This document shows positions 1 to 12,780 of a DNA stretch of 64,000 bases, one piece after another. Position 1 is the stretch's first letter. Each line of letters opens with the position of its first letter. This DNA comes from Calliopsis andreniformis (taxonomy: Eukaryota; Arthropoda; Insecta; Hymenoptera; Andrenidae). The DNA lies in NCBI RefSeq assembly GCF_051401765.1, contig NW_027480464.1, forward strand, positions 3,224,001-3,288,000, written 5' to 3'. The position numbers were made by a program, and so were the translations under genes. The notes under the pieces were generated by a model. The model made no database searches. It had not been told where the DNA came from and was given only the letters and a program-made list of their open reading frames with translations.

Positions 1-300
1 CAATCCTCAATCCTCAATCCTCAATCCTCATTCTTCAATCCTCAATACCCAATCCTCAATCCTCAATCTTTAATCCTCAATCCTCAATTCTCAATTCTCA
101 ATCCTCAATCCGCAGTCCTCAGTCCTCAAAACTCAATCCTCAACCCTCATCCCTCATCCACAATCCTCAATCCTCAATCTTCAATCCTCAATCCTCAGTC
201 CTCAATACTCAATCTTCAATCCTCGATCCTCAATCCTCAATCCTCAATCCTCAATCCTCGATCCTCAATCTTCAATCCTCAATACCAAATCCTCAATCTT
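1..300. repeat. Array segment upstream of the first HOR
   Basis: This stretch aligns to 10853-11152 and 12781-13080 with only a few substitutions, so it is the left part of the 1928-bp HOR described below. It carries a six-base unit CATCCA at 155-160. Its junction at base 300/301 is where the duplicated 1615-bp unit begins, because the sequence before 301 (ending CAATCTT) differs from that before 1916 (ending CAATCCT). Confidence 0.8.
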
Positions 301-1915
301 CAAACCTCAATCCACAACCCTCAATCCTCAATCCTCAATCTTCAATCATCAATATACAATCTTCTGTCCTCAATCCTCAATACTCAATCCTCAACCCTCA
401 ATCCTCAATGTTCAATCCGCGATACCCAATCCTCAATGTTCAATCCTCAATCCTCAATCCTCAGTCCTCAATCCTCAATTCTCAATCCTCAATCCTCAAT
501 CCTCAATCCTCAGTCCCCAAACCTCAACCCTCAATCTTCAATCATCAAAACTCAATCTTCAATCCTCTATCCTCAATACTCAATCTTCAATCCTCAATCC
601 TCAATCCACAATCTTCAATCCTCAATCCCCAATCCTCAATCCTCAATCCTCAATCCTCAGTCCTCAATTCCCATTCTTCAATCCTCAATACCAAATCCTC
701 AATCTTCAATCCTCAATCCTCAATCCTCAATTCTCGATCCTCAATCCTCGATCCTCAGACCTCAAACATTGATACTCAACCCTCACTCCTCGTCCTCAAT
801 CCACAACCCTCAATCCTCAATCCTCAATCTTCAATCATCAATATACAATCTTCAGTCCTCAAGCCTCAATACTCAATCCTCAATCCTCAATCCTCAATGT
901 TCAATCCGCGATACCCAATACTCAATATTCGGTCCTCAATCCTCAATCCACAATCCTCAATCCTCAATCCTCAATCCTCAATCCTCAATCCTCAATCCTC
1001 AATCCTCAATCCTCAATCCTCAATCCTCAGTCCCCAAACCTCAATCCTCAATCTTCAATCCTCAAAACTCAATCTTCAATCCTCGATCCTCAATACTCAA
1101 TCCTCAATCCTCAATCCTCAATCGTCAGTCTTCAATCCTCAATACTCAATCTTCAATCCTCAATCCTCAATCCTCAATCCTCAATCCTAATTCCTCAATC
1201 CTCAATACCCAATCCTAAATCTTCAATCCTCAATCCTCAATCCTCAATTGTCAATCCTCAATCCTCAGTCCTCAGTCCTCAAACCTCAATCCTCAATCCT
1301 CAATCCTCAATCCTGAGTCCTCAATCTTCAATGCTCAATACTCAACCTTCAATCCACAATCCTCAATTCTCAATCCTCAATCCTCAATCCTCAATCCTCA
1401 ATCCTCAATCCTCAATCCTCGATCGTCAGTCTTCAATCCTCAATACTCGATCTTCAATCCTCAATCCTCAATCCTCAATCCTCAATCCTCATTCTTCAAT
1501 CCTCAATACCCAATCCTCAATCCTCAATCTTTAATCCTCAATCCTCAATCCTCAATTCTCAATCCTCAATCCTCAGTCCTCAGTCCTCAAACCTCACTCC
1601 TCAACCCTCATCCCTCATCCACAATCCTCAATCCTCAATCTTCAATCCTCAATCCTCAGTCCTCAATACTCAATCTCCAATCATCGATCCTCAATCCTCA
1701 ATCCTCAATCCTCAATCATCAATCCTCAATCCTCAATCCTCAATTTTCAATCCTCATTCTTCAATCCTCGATCCTCAATCCTCAATCCTCAATCCTCAAT
1801 CCTCGATCCTCAATCTTCAATCCTCAGTCCCAAATCCTCAATCTTCAATCCTCAATCCTCAGCCCACAATCTTCAATCCTCATTACTCAATCTTCAATCC
1901 TCAATTCTCAATCCT
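301..1915. repeat. 1615-bp HOR, copy 1
   Basis: Copy 1 of a perfect-boundary tandem duplication. It begins CAAACCTCAATCCACAACCC and contains 231 units, two of them hexamers (CGTCCT at 791, CATCCA at 1616), giving 7 x 231 - 2 = 1615. It holds two GTTCAATCCGCGATACCC landmarks (near 417 and 905). Relatives occur at 11153-12468, 13081-14223 and 16411-18032, at lower identity than the adjacent copy. Confidence 0.93.
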
Positions 1916-3530
1916 CAAACCTCAATCCACAACCCTCAATCCTCAATCCTCAATCTTCAATCATCAATATACAATCTTCTGTCCTCAATCCTCAATACTC
2001 AATCCTCAACCCTCAATCCTCAATGTTCAATCCGCGATACCCAATCCTCAATGTTCAATCCTCAATCCTCAATCCTCAGTCCTCAATCCTCAATTCTCAA
2101 TCCTCAATCCTCAATCCTCAATCCTCAGTCCCCAAACCTCAACCCTCAATCTTCAATCATCAAAACTCAATCTTCAATCCTCTATCCTCAATACTCAATC
2201 TTCAATCCTCAATCCTCAATCCACAATCTTCAATCCTCAATCCCCAATCCTCAATCCTCAATCCTCAATCCTCAGTCCTCAATTCCCATTCTTCAATCCT
2301 CAATACCAAATCCTCAATCTTCAATCCTCAATCCTCAATCCTCAATTCTCGATCCTCAATCCTCGATCCTCAGACCTCAAACATTGATACTCAACCCTCA
2401 CTCCTCGTCCTCAATCCACAACCCTCAATCCTCAATCCTCAATCTTCAATCATCAATATACAATCTTCAGTCCTCAAGCCTCAATACTCAATCCTCAATC
2501 CTCAATCCTCAATGTTCAATCCGCGATACCCAATACTCAATATTCGGTCCTCAATCCTCAATCCACAATCCTCAATCCTCAATCCTCAATCCTCAATCCT
2601 CAATCCTCAATCCTCAATCCTCAATCCTCAATCCTCAATCCTCAGTCCCCAAACCTCAATCCTCAATCTTCAATCCTCAAAACTCAATCTTCAATCCTCG
2701 ATCCTCAATACTCAATCCTCAATCCTCAATCCTCAATCGTCAGTCTTCAATCCTCAATACTCAATCTTCAATCCTCAATCCTCAATCCTCAATCCTCAAT
2801 CCTAATTCCTCAATCCTCAATACCCAATCCTAAATCTTCAATCCTCAATCCTCAATCCTCAATTGTCAATCCTCAATCCTCAGTCCTCAGTCCTCAAACC
2901 TCAATCCTCAACCCTCAATCCTCAATCCTGAGTCCTCAATCTTCAATGCTCAATACTCAACCTTCAATCCACAATCCTCAATTCTCAATCCTCAATCCTC
3001 AATCCTCAATCCTCAATCCTCAATCCTCAATCCTCGATCGTCAGTCTTCAATCCTCAATACTCGATCTTCAATCCTCAATCCTCAATCCTCAATCCTCAA
3101 TCCTCATTCTTCAATCCTCAATACCCAATCCTCAATCCTCAATCTTTAATCCTCAATCCTCAATCCTCAATTCTCAATCCTCAATCCTCAGTCCTCAGTC
3201 CTCAAACCTCACTCCTCAACCCTCATCCCTCATCCACAATCCTCAATCCTCAATCTTCAATCCTCAATCCTCAGTCCTCAATACTCAATCTCCAATCATC
3301 GATCCTCAATCCTCAATCCTCAATCCTCAATCATCAATCCTCAATCCTCAATCCTCAATTTTCAATCCTCATTCTTCAATCCTCGATCCTCAATCCTCAA
3401 TCCTCAATCCTCAATCCTCGATCCTCAATCTTCAATCCTCAGTCCCAAATCCTCAATCTTCAATCCTCAATCCTCAGCCCACAATCTTCAATCCTCATTA
3501 CTCAATCTTCAATCCTCAATTCTCAATCCT
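1916..3530. repeat. 1615-bp HOR, copy 2
   Basis: Directly abuts copy 1 and matches it base for base where compared, except T to C near 2910 (CAATCCT to CAACCCT). The match stops at 3530, exactly one unit length after the 1915/1916 junction. Rare variants such as TCTTCTGTCC and the GAGTCC near 2930 are shared, showing the whole kilobase unit was copied at once and not rebuilt from heptamers. Confidence 0.93.
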
Positions 3531-5095
3531 CAATCCTCAATCCTCAATCCTCATTCTTCAATCCTCAATACCCAATCCTCAATCTTCAAGCCTCAATCCT
3601 CAATCCACAATTCTCAATCCTCAATCCTCAATCCTCAGACCTCAAACATCAATACACAACCCTCAGTCCTTGTCCTCAATCCACAACCCTCAATCCTCAA
3701 TCCTCAATCTTCAATCATCAATATTCAATCTTCAATCCTGAATCCTCAATCCTCAATCCTCAATCCTCAACCCTCAATCCTCAATCCTCAATCCTCAATC
3801 CTCAATCCTCAATACCAAATCCTCAATCTTCAATCCTCAATCCTCAATCCTCAATTCTCGATCGTCAATCCTCGATCCTCAGACCTCAATCCTCATTATT
3901 CAATCATCAATACCAAATCCTCAATCTTCAATCCTCAATCCTCAAACCTCAATTCTCGATCCTCAATCCTCGATCCTCAGACCTCAACCATTAATACTCA
4001 ACCCTCACTCCTCGTCCTCAATCCACAACCCTCAATCCTCAATCCTCAATCTCCAATCATCAATATACAATCTTCAGTCCTCAATCCTCAATACTCAATC
4101 CTCAATCCTCAATCCTCAATGTTCAATCCGCGATACCCAATCCTCAATGTTCAATCCTCAATCCTCAATCCTCAATCCTCAATCTTCAATCCTCAATCCT
4201 CAATCCTCAATCCTCAATCCTAATTCCTCAATCCTCAATACCCAATCCTAAATCTTCAATCCTCAATCCTCAATCCTCAATTGTCAATCCTCAATCCTCA
4301 GTCCTCAGTCCTCATACCTCAATCCTCAAACCTCAGACCTCATCCTCAATCCTCAATCCTCAATACTCAACCCTCAATCCTCAATCTTCAATCCTCGATA
4401 CTCAATCTTCAATAGTCAATCCTCAGTCCTCAAACCTCAATTCTGAATCCTCAATCCTGAATCCTCAATCTTCGGCCCTCAGTCCTCAACAATCAATTGT
4501 CAATACTCAACCCTCAATAGAATATCCTCAATTAACAGTTTTCAATAATCAATCCCCATTCTTCAATCTTCAAACCCCAATCCACAAACAACAATTCCCA
4601 TCACTCAACCCTCAACACTCAGTACTCAATCTTCAATCCTCAATCCTCAATCCTCAATCTTCAATCCTCAATACTCAATCTTCAGTCCTCAATCCTCAAT
4701 TTTCAATCCTCAATACTCAATCCTCAATCGTCAATCCTCAATCCCCAATTCTCAATCTTCAATCCTGAAACCTCAATCCTCAATCCCCAATCCTCAATCT
4801 TCAATCCTCAATACTCAATCGTCAATCCTCAATCCTCAATCCTCAATCCTCAATCCACAATTTTCAATCCGCGATACCCAATCCTCAATGTTCAATCCTC
4901 AATCCTCAATCCTCAATCCTCAATGCTCAATCATCAATCCTCAATCCTCAATCCTCAGTCCCCAAACCTCAATCCTCAATCTTCAATCCTCAATACTCAA
5001 TCTTCAATCCTCGATACTCAATACTCAATCCTCAATCCTCAATCCTCAATCGTCAGTCTTCAATCCTCAATAGTCAATCTTCAATCCTCAATCCT
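3531..5095. repeat. Segment B, copy 1
   Basis: Aligns to about 18245-19795 at an offset that moves between 14714, 14707 and 14700 bases, so the copies differ by whole-heptamer gains and losses plus scattered substitutions. It contains six-base units at 3671 (TGTCCT), 4013 (CGTCCT) and 4341 (CATCCT), the first 189-bp block (4438-4626), and CCGCGATACC landmarks near 4128 and 4869. Confidence 0.85.
4438..4626. repeat. 189-bp block, subtype alpha
   Basis: First of 44 copies of a 27-heptamer block whose centre is CAATAGAATATCC followed by CAGTTTTCAATA. Alpha is told by CAATTGTCAATACTC, AATTAACAG, AATAATCAATCCCC and ACAACAATTCCC. Sisters are at 19138, 25242, 27058, 29893 and 34685. Confidence 0.88.
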
Positions 5096-5444
5096 CAATC
5101 CTCAATCCTCAATCCTCAATCCTCATTCTTCAATCCTCAATACCCAATCCTCAATCTTCAATCCTCAATACTCAGTCCTCAATTATCAATCCTCAATCCT
5201 CAATCCTCGGACCTCAAACACCAATACTCAACCCTCAGTACTCGTCCTCAATCCACAACACTCAATCCCCAATCCTCAATCTTCAATCATCAATATTCAA
5301 TCTTCAATCCTCAATCCTCAATACTCAATCCTCAATCCTCAACCCTCAATGTTCAATCCGCAATACCCAATCCTCAATCTTCAATCCTCAATCCTCAATC
5401 CTCAATCCTCAATCCTCAATCCTCAATCCTCAGACCTCAGACCT

Positions 5445-5626
5445 CAATCATGAATCCTGAATCCTCAACCTTCAGCCCTCAGTCCTCAACAATCAGTTAT
5501 CAATCACCAATCCTCAATAGAATATCCTCAATTCACAGTTTTCAATACCCAATACTCAACCTGCAATCTTCAAATCTGTATCCACAAACATCAATTCTCA
5601 TCACTCAACCCTCAACACTCAGTCCC
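5445..5626. repeat. 189-bp block, subtype beta (one heptamer short)
   Basis: Lacks one CAATCCT near its left end, so 182 bp. Diagnostic changes are CAGTTATCAATC, CAACCTTCAGCCC and CAAATCTGTATCC. Its only sister is at 8834. Confidence 0.85.
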
Positions 5627-6164
5627 CAATCCTCAATCTTCAATCCTCAATCCTCAATCCTCAATCTTCCATCCTCAATACTCAATCTTCAATCCCCAGC
5701 CCTCAATCCTCAGTCCTCAATCATCAATCCTCAATCCTCAATCATCAATATACAATCTTCAGTCCTCAATCCTCAATACGCAATTCTCAATCCTCAATCC
5801 TCAATATTCAATCCGCGATACCCAATCCTCAATGTTCAATCCTCAATCCGCAATCCTCAATCCTCAATCCTCAATCCTCAATCCTCAATCCTCAATCCTC
5901 AATCCTCAGTCCCCAAACCTCAATCCTCAATCTTCAATGCTCAAAACTCAATCTTCAATCCTCGATCCTCAATACTCAATCCTCAATCCTCAATCCTCAA
6001 TCGACAGCTTTCAATCCTCAATACTCAATCTTCAATCCTCAATCCTCAATCCTCAATCCTCAACACTCAGCCCTCATCTTCAATCCACAATCCTCAACCC
6101 TCAATACTCAATATTCAATACTCGATACTCAGTCTTCTATCCTCAATCCTCAGACCTCAAACCT

Positions 6165-6353
6165 CAATTCTGTATCCTCAGTCCTCAATCCTGAATCTTC
6201 GGCCCTCAGTCCTCAACAATCAGTTGTCAATCCTCAATCCTCAATAGAATATCCTCAATTCACAGTTTTCAATACTCAATACTCAATCTGCAATCTTCAA
6301 ACCTCTATCCACAAACATCAATTCTCATCACTCAACCCTCAACACTCAGTCCT
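6165..6353. repeat. 189-bp block, consensus-like form
   Basis: Carries AATTCACAG, AATCTGCAATC, CATCACTC and CAACACTCAG and none of the derived marks of the other subtypes, so it is the closest copy to a consensus. A private change is CTGTATCC at its left end. Confidence 0.83.
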
Positions 6354-6912
6354 CAATGTTCAATCCTCAATCCTCAATCCTCAATCCTCAATCTTCAATC
6401 CTCAATCCTCAATCCTCAATTATCGATCCTCAATCCTCGATCCTCAGACCTCAATCCTCATTCTTCAATCCTCAATACCAAATACTCAATCCTCAATCCT
6501 CAATCCTCAATTCTCAATCCTCAATCCTCAATCCTCAATCCTCAGTCCCCAAACCTCAATCCTCAATCTTCAATCATCAAAACTCAATCTTCAATCCTCT
6601 ATCCTCAATACTCAATCCTCAGTCCTCAATCCTCAATCGTCAGTCTTCAATCCTCAGTACTCAATCTTCAATCCTCAATCCTCAATCCTCAATCCTCAAC
6701 CGTCATTCCTCAATCCTCAATACCCAATCCTCAATCTTCAATCCTCATTCCTCAATCCTCAATTCTCAATCCTCAATCCTCAGACCTCAGTCCTCAAACC
6801 TCAATCCTCAATCCTCAGCCCTCATCCTCAATCCTCAATCCTCAACCCTCAATCCTCAATCTTCAATACTCGACACTCAATCTTCAATCCTCAATCCTCA
6901 GTCCTCAAACCT

Positions 6913-7101
6913 CAATTCTGAGTCCTCAGTCCTGAATCCTCAATCTTCGGCCCTCAGTCCTCAACAATCAGTTGTCAATCCTCAATCCTCAATAGAATAT
7001 CCTCAATCCACAGTTTTCAATACTCAATACTCAATCAGCATTCTTCAAACCTCTATCCACAAACATCAATTCTCATCACTCAACCCTCAACACTCAGTCC
7101 T
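6913..7101. repeat. 189-bp block, subtype gamma
   Basis: Gamma is marked by AATCCACAG and CAATCAGC. It is followed by GTTCAAGCCTC and the 77-bp tandem pair. This copy has CAGCATTCTTC where others have CAGCAATCTTC. Confidence 0.87.
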
Positions 7102-7136
7102 CAATGTTCAAGCCTCAATCCTCAATCCTCAATCCT

Positions 7137-7290
7137 CATTCGTCAATCTTCAATCCTCAATACTCAATCTTCGATCCTCAATCCTCAATCCTCAATACTC
7201 AATCCTCAATCCTCATTCGTCAATCTTCAATCCTCAATACTCAATCTTCGATCCTCAATCCTCAATCCTCAATACTCAATCCTCAATCCT
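7137..7290. repeat. 77-bp (11-heptamer) local tandem pair
   Basis: Two direct copies of a unit beginning CATTCGTCAATCTTC start at 7137 and 7214, 77 bases apart. The same pair follows the 189-bp block at 15.36, 21.96, 33.30, 38.09, 45.05 and 60.26 kb, sometimes with one substitution, so the pair predates those larger duplications. Confidence 0.8.
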
Positions 7291-8833
7291 CAATTTTCTA
7301 TCCTCATTCTTCAATCCTCAATACCCAATACTCAATCTTCAATCTTCAATCCTCAATCCTCAATCCTCAATCCTCATTCTTCAATCCTCAATACCCAATC
7401 CTCAATCTTCAATCCTCAATCCTCAATCCTCAATCCTCAATCCTCAATTTTCAATCCTCATTCTTCAATCCTCAATACCCAATACTCAATCTTCAATCTT
7501 CAATCCTCAATCCTCAATCCTCAATTCTCAATCCTCTATCCCCAGTCCTCAGTCCTCAAACCTCAATCCTCAACCCTCAGCCCTCATTGTCAATCCTCAA
7601 TCTTCAATCCTCAATCCTCAATCTTCAATGCTCAATACTCAATCTTCAATCCTCAATCTTCAATCCTCAATCCTCAGTCCTCAATACTCAATCTTCAATC
7701 CTCGATCCTCAATCCTCAATCCTCAATCCTCAATCCTCGATCCTCAATCTTCAATCCTCAGTCCCAAATCCTCAATCTTCAATCCTCAATCCTCAGCCCT
7801 CAATCTTCAATCCTCATTACTCAATCTTCAATCCTCAATTCTCAATCCTCAATCCTCAATCCTCAGACCTCAAACATCAATACACAACCCTCAGTCCTTG
7901 TCCTCAATCCACAACCCTCAACCCTCAATCCTCAATCTTCAATCATCAATATTCAATCTTCAATCCTGAATCCTCAATCCTCAATCCTCAATCCTCAACC
8001 CTCAATCCTCAATCCTCAATCCTCAATCCTCAATACCAAATCCACAATATTCAATCCTCAATCCTCAATCCTCAATTCTCGATCCTCAATCCTCGATCCT
8101 CAGACCTCAATCCTCGTTCTTCAATCCTCAATACCAAATCCTCAATCTTCAATCCTCAATCCTCAAACCTCAATTCTCGATCGTCAATCCTCGATCCTCA
8201 GACCTCAAAGATTAATACTCATCCCTCACTCCTCGTCCTCAATCCACAACCCTCAATCCTCAATCCTCAATCTTCAATCATCAATATACAATCTTCAGTC
8301 CTCAATCCTCAATACTCAGTCCTCAATCCTCAATCCTCAACGTTCAATCCGCGATACCTAATCCTCAATGTTCAATCCTCAATCCTCAATCCTCAATCCT
8401 CAATCCTCAATTCTCAATCCTCAATCTTCAATCCTCAATACTCAACCCTCAATCTTCAATCCTCAATACTCAATCTTCAATCCTCAATCCTCAATCCTCA
8501 ATCCTCAATCCTCGATCCTCATTCATCAATCCTCAATACCCAATCCTCAATCTTCAATCCTCAATACTCAGTCCTCAATTCTCAATCCTCAATCCTCAAT
8601 CCTCGGACCTCAAACACCAATACTCAACCCTCAGTACTCGTCCTCAATCCACAACACTCAATCCCCAATCCTCAATCTTCAATCATCAATATTCAATCTT
8701 CAATCCTCAATCCTCAATACTCAATCCTCAATACTCAACCCTCAATGTTCAATCCGCAATACCCAATCCTCAATCTTCAATCCTCAATCCTCAATCCTCA
8801 ATCCTCAATCCTCAATCCTCAGACCTCAGACCT

Positions 8834-9015
8834 CAATCCTGAATCCTGAATCCTCAACCTTCAGCCCTCAGTCCTCAACAATCAGTTATCAATCCCCAAT
8901 CCTCAATAGAATATCCTCAATTCACAGTTTTCAATACCCAATACTCAACCTGCAATCTTCAAATCTGTATCCACAAACATCAATTCTCATCACTCAACCC
9001 TCAACACTCAGTCCC
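8834..9015. repeat. 189-bp block, subtype beta (one heptamer short)
   Basis: Sister of the block at 5445, with the same missing heptamer; it differs by CAATCCCC in place of CAATCACC and CCTGAATCC in place of CATGAATCC. Confidence 0.85.
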
Positions 9016-9511
9016 CAATCCTCAATCTTCAATCCTCAATCCTCAATCCTCAATCTTCCATCCTCAATACTCAATCTTCAATCCCCAGCCCTCAATCCTC
9101 AATACTCAATCATCAATACTCAATCCTCAATCATCAATATACAATCTTCAGTCCTCAATCCTCAATACGCAATTCTCAATCCTCAATCCTCAATCTTCAA
9201 TGCTCAATACTCAATCCTCAATGTTCAATCCTCAATCCTCAATCCTCAGTCCTCAATACTCAATCTTCAATCCTCGATCCTCAATCCTCAATCCTCAATC
9301 CTCAATCCTCGATCCTCAATACCCAATCCTCAATCTTCAATCCTCATTCCTCAATCCTCAATTCTCAATCCTCAATCCTCAGACCTCAGTCCTCAAACCT
9401 CAATCCTCATTCCTCAGCCCTCATCCTCAATCCTCAATCCTCAACCCTCAATCCTCAATCTTCAATACTCGATACTCAATCTTCAATCCTCAATCCTCAG
9501 TCCTCAAACCT

Positions 9512-9700
9512 CAATTCTGAGTCCTCAGTCCAGAATCCTCTATCTTCGGCCCTCAGTCCTCAACAGTCAGTTGTCAATCCTCAATCCTCAATAGAATATC
9601 CTCAATCCACAGTTTTCAATACTCAATACCCAATCAGCAATCTTCAAACCTCTATACACAAACATCAATTCTCATCACTCAACCCTCAACACTCAGTCCT
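9512..9700. repeat. 189-bp block, subtype gamma
   Basis: Gamma copy with private CAGTCCAGAATCC, CTCTATCTTCGG and CAATACCCAATCAGC, and CTATACACAAAC shared with 15156 and 21737. It is followed by GTTCAAGCCTC. Confidence 0.86.
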
Positions 9701-10059
9701 CAATGTTCAAGCCTCAATCCTCAATCCTCAATCCTCATTCGTCAATCTTCAATCCTCAATACTCAATCTTCGATCCTCAATCCTCAATCCTCGATACTCA
9801 ATCCTCAATCCTCATTCGTCAATATTCTATCCTCAATACTCAATCTTCGATCCTCAATCCTCAATCCTCAATCCTCAATACTCAATCCTCAATCCTCAAT
9901 TTTCTATCCTCATTCTTCAATCCTCAATACCCAATACTCAATCTTCAACCTTCAATCCTCAATCCTCGATCCTCAATCCTCATTCTTCAATCCTCAATAC
10001 CCAATCCTCAATCTTCAATCCTCAATCCTCAATCCTCAATCCTCAATCCTCAATCCCAA

Positions 10060-10780
10060 TGTTCAATCCGCGATACCCAATCCTCAATGTTCAATCCTCA
10101 ATCCTCAATTCTCAATCCTCAATGCTCAATCATCAATCCTCAATCCTCAATCCTCAGTCCCCAAACCTCAATCCTCAATCTTCAATCCTCAATACTCAAT
10201 CTTCAATCCTCGATACTCAATACTCAATCCTCAATCCTCAATCCTCAATCGTCAGTCTTCAATCCTCAATAGTCAATCTTCAATCCTCAATCCTCAATCC
10301 TCAATCCTCATTCATCAATCCTCAATACCCAATCCTCAATCTACAATCCTCAATCCTCAATCCTCAATTCTCAATCCTCAATCCTCAGTCCTCAGTCCTC
10401 AAACCTCAATCCTCAACCCTCAGCCCTCATCCTCAATCCTCAACCCTCAACCCTCAATCCTCAACCCTCAATCCTCAATCGTCAGTCTTCTATCCTCAAT
10501 ACTCAATCATCAATCCTCAATCCTCAATCCTCAATCCTCAATCCTCATTCTTCAATCCTCAATACCCAATCCTCAATCTTCAATCCTCAACCCTCAGTCC
10601 TCAATTCTCAATCCTCAATCCTCAATTCTCAATCCTCAATCCTCAGTCCTCAGTCCTCAAACCTCAATCCTCAACCCTCAGCCCTCATCGTCAATCCTCA
10701 ATCTTCAATCCTCAATCCTCAACCTTCAATGCTCAATAATCAGCCATCAATCCACAATCCTCAATTCTCAATCCTCAATC
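10060..10780. repeat. Segment C, copy 1
   Basis: Aligns to 19561-20281 at a constant offset of 9501 and, through that, to about 27481-28201 (offset 7920 from copy 2), 30316-31036 and 35108-35828. It begins with a GTTCAATCCGCGATACCC landmark and contains two six-base units, CATCCT at 10428 and CATCGT at 10686. Within it CATT-type heptamers at 10309 and 10546 mark one 237-bp module. Confidence 0.85.
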
Positions 10781-10852
10781 CTCAATCTTCAATCCTCAAT
10801 CCTCAATCGTCAGTCTTCAATCCTCAATACTCAATCTTCAATCCTCAATCCT

Positions 10853-12780
10853 CAATCCTCAATCCTCAATCCTCAATCCTCATTCTTCAATCCTCAATAC
10901 CCAATCCTCAATCCTCAATCTTTAATCCTCAATCCTCAATCCTCAATTCTCAATCCTCAATCCGCAGTCCTCAGTCCTCAAAACTCAATCCTCAACTCTC
11001 ATCCCTCATCCACAATCCTCAATCCTCAATCTTCAATCCTCAATCCTCAGTCCTCAATACTCAATCTTCAATCCTCGATCCTCAACCCTCAATCCTCAAT
11101 CCTCAATCCTCGATCCTCAATCTTCAATCCTCAATACCAAATCCTCAATCTTCAAACCTCAATCCACAACCCTCAATCCTCAATCCTCAATCTTCAATCA
11201 TCAATATACAATCTTCAGTCCTCAATCCTCAATACTCAATCCTCAACCCTCAATCCTCAATGTTCAATCCGCGATACCCAATCCTCAATGTTCAGTCCTC
11301 AATCCTCAATCCTCAGTCCTCAATCCTCAATTCTCAATCCTCAATCCTCAATCCTCAATCCTCAGTCCCCAAACCTCAACCCTCAATCTTCAATCATCAA
11401 AACTCAATCTTCAATCCTCTATCCTCAATACTCAATCTTCAATCCTCAATCCTCAATCCACAATCTTCAATCCTCAATCCCCAATCCTCAATCCTCAATC
11501 CTCAATCCTCAGTCCTCAATTCTCATTCTTCAATCCTCAATACCAAATCCTCAATCTTCAATCCTCAATCCTCAATCCTCAATTCTCGATCCTCAATCCT
11601 CGATCCTCAGACCTCAAACATTGATACTCAACCCTCACTCCTCGTCCTCAATCCACAACCCTCAGTCCTCAATCCTCAATCTTCAATCATCAATATACAA
11701 TCTTCAGTCCTCAAGCCTCAATACTCAATCCTCAATCCTCAATCCTCAATGTTCAATCCGCGATACCCAATACTCAATGTTCGGTCCTCAATCCTCAATC
11801 CACAATCCTCAATCCACAATCCTCAATCCTCAATCCTCAATCCTCAATCCTCAATCCTCAATCCTCAATCCTCAATCCTCAGTCCCCAAACCTCAATCCT
11901 CAATCTTCAATCCTCAAAACTCAATCTTCAATCCTCGATCCTCAATACTCAATCCTCAATCCTCAATCCTCAATCGTCAGTCTTCAATCCTCAATACTCA
12001 ATCTTCAATCCTCAATCCTCAATCCTCAATCCTCAATCCTAATTCCTCAATCCTCAATACCCAATCCTAAATCTTCAATCCTCAATCCTCAATCCTCAAT
12101 TGTCAATCCTCAATCCTCAGTCCTCAGTCCTCAAACCTCAATCCTCAATCCTCAATCCTCAATCCTCAGTCCTCAATCTTCAATGCTCAATACTCAACTT
12201 TCAATCCACAATCCTCAATTCTCAATCCTCAATCCTCAATCCTCAATCCTCAATCCTCAATCCTCAATCCTCGATCGTCAGTCTTCAATCCTCAATACTC
12301 AATCTTCAATCCTCAATCCTCAATCCTCAATCCTCAATCCTCATTCTTCAATCCTCAATACCCAATCCTCAATCCTCAATCTTTAATCCTCAATCCTCAA
12401 CCCTCAATTCTCAGTCCTCAATCCTCAGTCCTCAGTCCTCAAACCTCACTCCTCAACCCTCATCCCTCATCCACCATCCTCAATCCTCAATCTTCAATCC
12501 TCAATCCTCAGTCCTCAATACTCAATCTCCAATCATCGATCCTCAATCCTCAATCCTCAATCCTCAATCATCAATCCTCAATCCTCAATCCTCAATTTTC
12601 AATCCTCATTCTTCAATCCTCAATACCCAATACTCAATCTTCAATCTTCAACCCTCAATCCTCAATCCACAATTCTCAATCCTCTATCCCCAGTCCTCAG
12701 TCCTCAAACCTCAATCCTCAACCCTCAGCCCTCATCGTCAATCCTCAATCTTCAATCCTCAATCCTCAATCTTCAATGCT
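10853..12780. repeat. 1928-bp HOR, copy 1
   Basis: Tandem partner of the next feature. It comprises 276 units of which four are hexamers (11007, 11643, 12468, 12733), giving 7 x 276 - 4 = 1928. Its first part corresponds to bases 1-1860 of this window (offset 10852); its tail, ending TTCAATGCT, is absent from the 1615-bp units. Bases 11164-12785 recur at 16411-18032 (offset 5247). Confidence 0.87.

Larger units (their letters stand above)
5096..10059. repeat. Mosaic region of rearranged modules
   Basis: No single kilobase HOR covers this stretch; it is assembled from pieces found elsewhere. About 5.2-5.8 kb repeats at 8.6-9.2 kb (offset 3389-3396). About 6.90-7.28 kb repeats at 9.50-9.88 kb (offset 2599) and resembles sequence after the same block at 15.35, 21.93, 33.27, 38.06, 45.02 and 60.22 kb. 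Five 189-bp blocks of three subtypes lie here. Register stays heptameric throughout, with hexamers at 5243, 6075, 6823, 7585, 7899, 8234, 8639 and 9422. Confidence 0.8.

Noticed and set aside
408..1218. Twin 260-residue frames duplicated at 2023-2833 and 13188-13970
   Set aside because: Their repetition reflects the 1615- and 1928-bp HOR copies, not a gene family. Frames end at chance TAA variants.
5560..5640. Promoter-like TATA or -10 boxes in AT-richer blocks (for example AGAATATCC)
   Set aside because: These are repeated variants of the heptamer in every block and precede no gene.
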